Source: Vampirovibrio sp041737375 (GTDB lineage Bacteria; Cyanobacteriota; Vampirovibrionia; Vampirovibrionales; Vampirovibrionaceae). Taken from it: a stretch of DNA of 64,000 bases. The position numbers and the translations under genes were made by a program. The stretch's first letter is position 1, and each line of letters starts with the position of its first letter. Below are positions 60,432 through 64,000 of the stretch, piece by piece. The notes under the pieces are model-generated. The model ran no database searches, had not been told where the DNA came from, and saw only the letters and a list, made by a program, of their open reading frames with translations. The stretch spans positions 1 through 64,000 of the forward strand of contig NZ_JBGSRV010000008.1 of the NCBI RefSeq assembly GCF_041737375.1, in the 5' to 3' direction.

Positions 60432-62163
60432 TGAATGTCATCAGGCCAACCCTGAAATGAAACCAGCCGCCCCAACCTTAAGCGGGGCTCAAATTTTTCT
60501 GAGCTGTCTGGTGGCGGAAGGGGTAGATACCCTGTTTGGCATGCCCGGTGGGGTCATTCTTTCTATTTATGAGGCCTTGCCGGAATTTCCCCTGAACCAT
60601 ATTCTGGTACGCCATGAGCAAGGGGCCATTCATATGGCGGAAGGCTACGCCCGAGCCACGGGCAAGGCGGGGGTGGCCATCGCTACTTCTGGCCCCGGAG
60701 CCACCAATTTGGTAACCGGCTTGGCCGATGCCTATTATGACTCGGTGCCGGTGGTGGCCTTTACCGGAAATGTCCCCTCTGGCCTGTTGGGAAATGATGC
60801 CTTTCAGGAGGCGGATATCGTGGGCATTACTCGCCCGGTGACCAAGCACAATATTATTGTTCGGCGGGCCGAGGATTTGGCGCAGGCCATTAAAGAGGCC
60901 TTCCATGTGGCCACCAGCGGACGCCCCGGCCCGGTGCTGGTGGATATTCCCAAAGATGTACTGCTGGCCACCGCTGAATTTGATTACGAGGCTGCCCGCA
61001 TAGATTTGCCCGGATACACGGTGGAACAATCGTTTACCGAGCAAGATCTGGATTCCATGCTGGCCTTGCTGAAAGAGGCTAAGCAACCTGTGTTGCTGGC
61101 GGGTGGTGGGGTCATCAGCGCTGGCGCGCATTTGGAAGTTCAGGCGTTCGCCGAGCGTTTTAATTTGCCAGTGGCCAATTCCTTAATGGGCTTGGGCGGT
61201 TTTCCAACCAGTCACCCCAATTTTTTGGGCTTTTGCGGCATGCACGGTCAGTATTGGGCCAACATTGCCATTGCCAACGCTGATTTGCTGTTGATTGTGG
61301 GAAATCGGTTGGGAGAGCGGCAAACGGGCAAAACCGACCGATTTGCCCGCAACGCCAAAATTGTACATATTGATTTGGACCCCACCACCTTGCAAAAAAA
61401 CGTGGCTGCGCTTTTGCCGGTACAAGGGGATATTCAAGCCATTTTTCAGCAGTTGCTCTCTAAAACAGAGGACATGACTGATTTTGCGTCCTCTCTGGAA
61501 AGCCGGGTTCAGTGGTTTGACGCCATTCAGGGCTGGAAGGCCCGTCGCCCTGATCCTCAAGCGGTAGAGGGCCTTTTAACCCCGCAATATGTGCTGGATC
61601 GCATTTTTCATTACCTGCCCAAAGACGCCTTTGTGACCACCGAAGTGGGCCAGCACCAAATGTGGGCCGCCCAGCGCTTTAATCTGGATCGCCCCCGCAG
61701 TTTCATCAGTTCCGGTGGCTTGGGAACCATGGGCTTTGGCTTCCCGGCTGCCATCGGGGTGCAGGCCGCGTTTCCCGATAAAACGGTGATTGATATTGCC
61801 GGAGATGGCAGTTTCCAGATGACCCTGCAAGAGCTGGCCACGGCTCGGGATCACGGATTGGCGGTGAAAGTGGCTATTATCAATAATGGCTATTTGGGCA
61901 TGGTGCGCCAGTGGCAGGATAAAACCTGGAATCGCCCTTCTCAATCCCGAATGACCTCCCCGGATTATGTGAAACTGGCTGAAGCTTACGGTTGCGTTGG
62001 CTTTGTGGTGGAACGCCCCGAAGAGGTGGACGCCGTGATTCAGCAAGCCTACGCCATTACGGATCGTCCGGTGTTGATTGATTTCCGGGTGCGGGAAAAA
62101 GCGGATGTCTATCCGTGGGTGCCTGCTGGCGGGGCCAATGAGGATATGTTGATTGAAGAGTAA
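60418..62163 (+). CDS. ilvB: Acetolactate synthase large subunit
   Basis: 581 residues from ATG 60418 with AAGGAGGG; the longer frame to 60316 is a shadow of the small ORF. TPP-enzyme features: VEGVDTLFGMPGGVILSIYEAL, the Glu in VRHEQGAIHMAEGYARATGKAGVAIATSGPGATNLVTGLADAYYDSVP, and the diphosphate site GDGSFQMTLQELATARDHGLAVKVAIINNGYLGMVRQWQ. It condenses pyruvate (or with 2-oxobutyrate) in the first common step of valine, leucine and isoleucine synthesis. It is followed by its small ACT subunit and ilvC. Confidence 0.96.
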   Translation: MATHSECHQANPEMKPAAPTLSGAQIFLSCLVAEGVDTLFGMPGGVILSIYEALPEFPLNHILVRHEQGAIHMAEGYARATGKAGVAIATSGPGATNLVTGLADAYYDSVPVVAFTGNVPSGLLGNDAFQEADIVGITRPVTKHNIIVRRAEDLAQAIKEAFHVATSGRPGPVLVDIPKDVLLATAEFDYEAARIDLPGYTVEQSFTEQDLDSMLALLKEAKQPVLLAGGGVISAGAHLEVQAFAERFNLPVANSLMGLGGFPTSHPNFLGFCGMHGQYWANIAIANADLLLIVGNRLGERQTGKTDRFARNAKIVHIDLDPTTLQKNVAALLPVQGDIQAIFQQLLSKTEDMTDFASSLESRVQWFDAIQGWKARRPDPQAVEGLLTPQYVLDRIFHYLPKDAFVTTEVGQHQMWAAQRFNLDRPRSFISSGGLGTMGFGFPAAIGVQAAFPDKTVIDIAGDGSFQMTLQELATARDHGLAVKVAIINNGYLGMVRQWQDKTWNRPSQSRMTSPDYVKLAEAYGCVGFVVERPEEVDAVIQQAYAITDRPVLIDFRVREKADVYPWVPAGGANEDMLIEE

Positions 62164-62247
62164 GACTAAAGTAACCACTTATTTTCAAGACACGAGATTC
62201 AAAAAATCATGCAATTATTACCCACCCATAATTTAAGAGGCTTTGAA

Positions 62248-62616
62248 ATGACTGACCCCAACCAGTCTTGTGACTCGCAACATGTATACTGCCTGACCCA
62301 AAACCGCTTGGGCGCAATGGATCGGGTTCTGGGGGCCTTGACGCACCGGGGCATTATTCCGCAACGCATGACCTCTGCCCTGTGCGAAAACAACCAACTT
62401 GAAATCATCCTGACTTTCCCAAAGCAGGATGAACCCATTGTTCAAAAACTGGTTAAATTTCTGCAAAAACAGGTTTATGTCATTCAGGCGCAAACGATAG
62501 AATCCTTTGCCCAGGCGAAGAACAGCGCTGAGGCATCCAATATCACCCCTCTGTTCGTATCCGATATTATTCATGATCAGCCCCAAAGGAGAATGGCTCA
62601 TGCCCACAACGCTTAA
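62248..62616 (+). CDS. Acetolactate synthase small (ACT) subunit, short type
   Basis: 122 residues from ATG 62248 (AGAGG upstream; a frame start at 62209 has no ribosome site). One ACT-like domain: HVYCLTQNRLGAMDRVLGALTHRGIIPQRMTSALCENNQLEIILTFPKQ, followed by a helical and then Ala/His-rich tail. There is only one ACT domain, so it is of the short IlvM kind rather than the longer IlvN/IlvH. It stabilises and regulates IlvB. Its stop overlaps the ilvC start by 17 bases. Confidence 0.85.
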   Translation: MTDPNQSCDSQHVYCLTQNRLGAMDRVLGALTHRGIIPQRMTSALCENNQLEIILTFPKQDEPIVQKLVKFLQKQVYVIQAQTIESFAQAKNSAEASNITPLFVSDIIHDQPQRRMAHAHNA

Positions 62617-63646
62617 TGCCCCCCACACCCTGAATATTTTTTATGACAAAGACATTGATCGCAGTAAATTGCTATCCAAAAACGTGGCCGTGGTTGGCTT
62701 TGGCAGCCAAGGCTTCGGACAAAGTTTAAACCTGAAAGAATCCGGCGCCACTGTAAAAATCGCGTTGCGGGCTGGCAGCGCCACCGAGGCCAAGGTGAAA
62801 GAAGCCGGTCTGGAGGCCATTTCTCTGGAGCAAGCCGCCGAATGGGCCGATATTATTATGTTCCTGATTCCCGATGTGCAACACGGGCCGGTGTATCAAC
62901 AGTATTTTGAAGGCAAGTTGAAGCCCGGTCAGGCACTGGTGTTCAGCCACGGATTCAGCATTCATTACAACGAAATTGTACCGCCCAAGGATGTGGATGT
63001 TTTCCTGATTGCCCCCAAAAGTCCCGGCCATCTGGTGCGTTCCGAATATCAGCGGGATCGGGGGGTGCCGTCTCTGTTTGCGGTGTATCAGGATGCCAGC
63101 GGTGAGGCCAGGGAATTGGCGCTGGGCTATGCCGCCTGTCTGGGTTCCGGTCGGGCCGGGGTGATTGAAACCAACTTTAAGGATGAAACCGAAACGGATT
63201 TGTTCGGCGAACAAGCCGTGTTGTGCGGTGGGGCTGCCGCCTTGGTAAAAGCCGGTTTTGAAACCCTGACCGAGGCCGGATACCCACCGGAGTTGGCTTA
63301 CTTTGAATGTTTGCACGAACTGAAGCTGATTGTGGATTTGATGTACGAGGGCGGCTTAGAAGACATGCGCTACTCCATCAGCGATACGGCCCGCTACGGG
63401 GATGTGAGCCGGGGTCCTCGAGTGATTACCGCCGATACCAAAGCGGCCATGAAAGAAATTCTGAAAGAGATCCAGTCCGGCGAGTTTGCCCGTGAATGGA
63501 TGGCAGAATATCGCAGTGGCATGCCCGAATTGAAAAAACGGGTAGAAGCCGATCGCCAGCATCCGCTGGAAGTGGCTGGCCGTAAGCTGCGTGGCATGAT
63601 GAGCTGGTTGTCTGGCAATAAGCTGGTCAACCGAGATAAAAACTAG
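62600..63646 (+). CDS. ilvC: Ketol-acid reductoisomerase, class I
   Basis: 348 residues from ATG 62600, preceded by AAAGGAG and inside the end of the ACT subunit gene. NADPH site VAVVGFGSQGFGQSLNLKESGATVKIALR, then IAPKSPGHLVRSEYQRDRGVPSLFAVYQD and the metal/active-site region ETETDLFGEQAVLCGGAAALVKAGFETLTEAGYPPELAYFECLHELKLIVDLMYEGG. Short (class I) length. It isomerises and reduces acetohydroxy acids to dihydroxy acids for IlvD. The stop is followed by a 15-base tandem duplication. Confidence 0.97.
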   Translation: MPTTLNAPHTLNIFYDKDIDRSKLLSKNVAVVGFGSQGFGQSLNLKESGATVKIALRAGSATEAKVKEAGLEAISLEQAAEWADIIMFLIPDVQHGPVYQQYFEGKLKPGQALVFSHGFSIHYNEIVPPKDVDVFLIAPKSPGHLVRSEYQRDRGVPSLFAVYQDASGEARELALGYAACLGSGRAGVIETNFKDETETDLFGEQAVLCGGAAALVKAGFETLTEAGYPPELAYFECLHELKLIVDLMYEGGLEDMRYSISDTARYGDVSRGPRVITADTKAAMKEILKEIQSGEFAREWMAEYRSGMPELKKRVEADRQHPLEVAGRKLRGMMSWLSGNKLVNRDKN

Positions 63647-63661
63647 CGCGATAAAAACTAG
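63631..63661 (+). repeat. 15-bp tandem duplication at the ilvC stop
   Basis: Two copies of GATAAAAACTAG in a row, 15 bases apart (from about 63634 and 63649), each ending in an in-frame TAG on the first copy. It is followed by a purine-rich run with AGCAAGAAA-like repeats up to 63708. Confidence 0.6.
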
Positions 63662-63716
63662 GAAAAAAAGAAAACTAGCAAGCAAGAAAAACCAGCAAGA
63701 AAGCGAGATAAAACCC

Positions 63717-64000
63717 ATGTTGGAAAGCCCGCAAGCCTATCTAAAATTTGACTTGAACCATCAACCGGCCAGCTCCATTCCGGCCATTGATGAGGACGGT
63801 CGAATTAGGCTGCCGGGCTTTCCGGCGGGTTTATCCATTCAATCCTATTTGCCGCTGGTGCATCAGTTTGCCAAAATTCTGGAAGCCAGTCGCATTCTGG
63901 ATCGCTATCGGGATAGCCTGCGTTTAATGGCCCGCTTTAATCACGCTTTATCCAAAAACGGGGAGCCGCAAGCCCCTTTAACCGCCATCACCCCGTCCAC
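63717..64000 (+). CDS. Unknown protein, 3' truncated by window end
   Basis: At least 94 residues from ATG 63717; the ribosome site is weak. Begins MLESPQAYLKFDLNHQPASSIPAIDEDGRIRLPGFPAGLS, then IQSYLPLVHQFAKILEASRILDRYRDSLRLMARFNHAL, probably a helical domain. I do not recognise it and it does not start like leuA or other branched-chain genes. It lies 70 bases after ilvC and could be the last gene of the operon. Confidence 0.55.
   Translation, partial: MLESPQAYLKFDLNHQPASSIPAIDEDGRIRLPGFPAGLSIQSYLPLVHQFAKILEASRILDRYRDSLRLMARFNHALSKNGEPQAPLTAITPS

Overview
The window is 64 kb of bacterial chromosome from a Gram-negative, respiring heterotroph. Evidence is a TolC-type outer-membrane efflux line, a lipoprotein with a lipobox, a prepilin-like protein and an ETF/ETF-quinone oxidoreductase set. 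There are no phage, IS, CRISPR, tRNA or rRNA genes that I can recognise. A DUF2993-like protein, a CcdA/thioredoxin pair, a PBS-lyase-type HEAT protein, CxxC-x17-CxxC zinc-ribbon proteins and several large lineage-specific membrane/coiled-coil proteins with a short N-terminal 'xFG' peptide would fit a non-photosynthetic member of the cyanobacterial phylum (Vampirovibrionia/Melainabacteria). That placement is inference from memory of families, not a search result.

Layout. 1-4.8 kb: 3' part of a Pro/Thr-rich GDPH-domain protein, a SIMPL-domain protein, a CBS protein, a palindrome-rich non-coding region and a large unknown membrane protein. 4.8-11.9 kb (minus strand): a polyprenyl-sugar GT2 (frameshifted), a GT-C membrane glycosyltransferase and a TolC/MacA/ABC ATPase/permease tripartite exporter. 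12-18.5 kb: HEAT-repeat protein, an AT-rich gap, thioredoxin-like + CcdA, rsmD, a PaaK-like ligase and a DUF2993-like protein. 18.5-23.2 kb: carA and carB, transcribed divergently. 23-30 kb: unknown coiled-coil protein, GT2, etfB-etfA-ETF-QO. 29.5-34.5 kb: LemA/TPM pair, CBS protein, SRPBCC protein with an acidic tail, MarC. 34.5-37.2 kb: two lineage-specific unknowns. 37.5-39.4 kb: an orphan Dam methylase with a dense GATC cluster upstream and an AT-rich repeat region. 39.4-47.6 kb: aldehyde dehydrogenase, small unknowns, prepilin-like protein, NarL-type regulator, hemB, methyltransferase-like protein, rdgB. 48-50.1 kb: two near-identical zinc-ribbon genes facing each other around a delta-9-type desaturase. 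50.4-59.7 kb: M48 protease, unknowns, TPMT-like methyltransferase, TPR lipoprotein, tryptophan 2,3-dioxygenase, ilvD, DUF985 cupin, an EF-hand-like protein, a GH19/PG-binding hydrolase. 59.9-64 kb: the branched-chain amino acid operon ilvB-ilvM/N-ilvC plus an unknown truncated gene.

The strongest regulatory observation is in front of ilvB: a 22-codon leader peptide with nine consecutive Leu/Val/Ile codons, a strong terminator hairpin, and a leader segment that can pair with the terminator's 5' arm. This has all the parts of classical translation-coupled attenuation. A second V/L-rich small ORF sits between the attenuator and ilvB and overlaps its start. Other points worth checking are the GATC cluster upstream of dam, the duplicated inverted zinc-ribbon genes with long leaders, a palindrome-dense region that may encode a small RNA, and a 30-bp tandem repeat built on a terminator hairpin.
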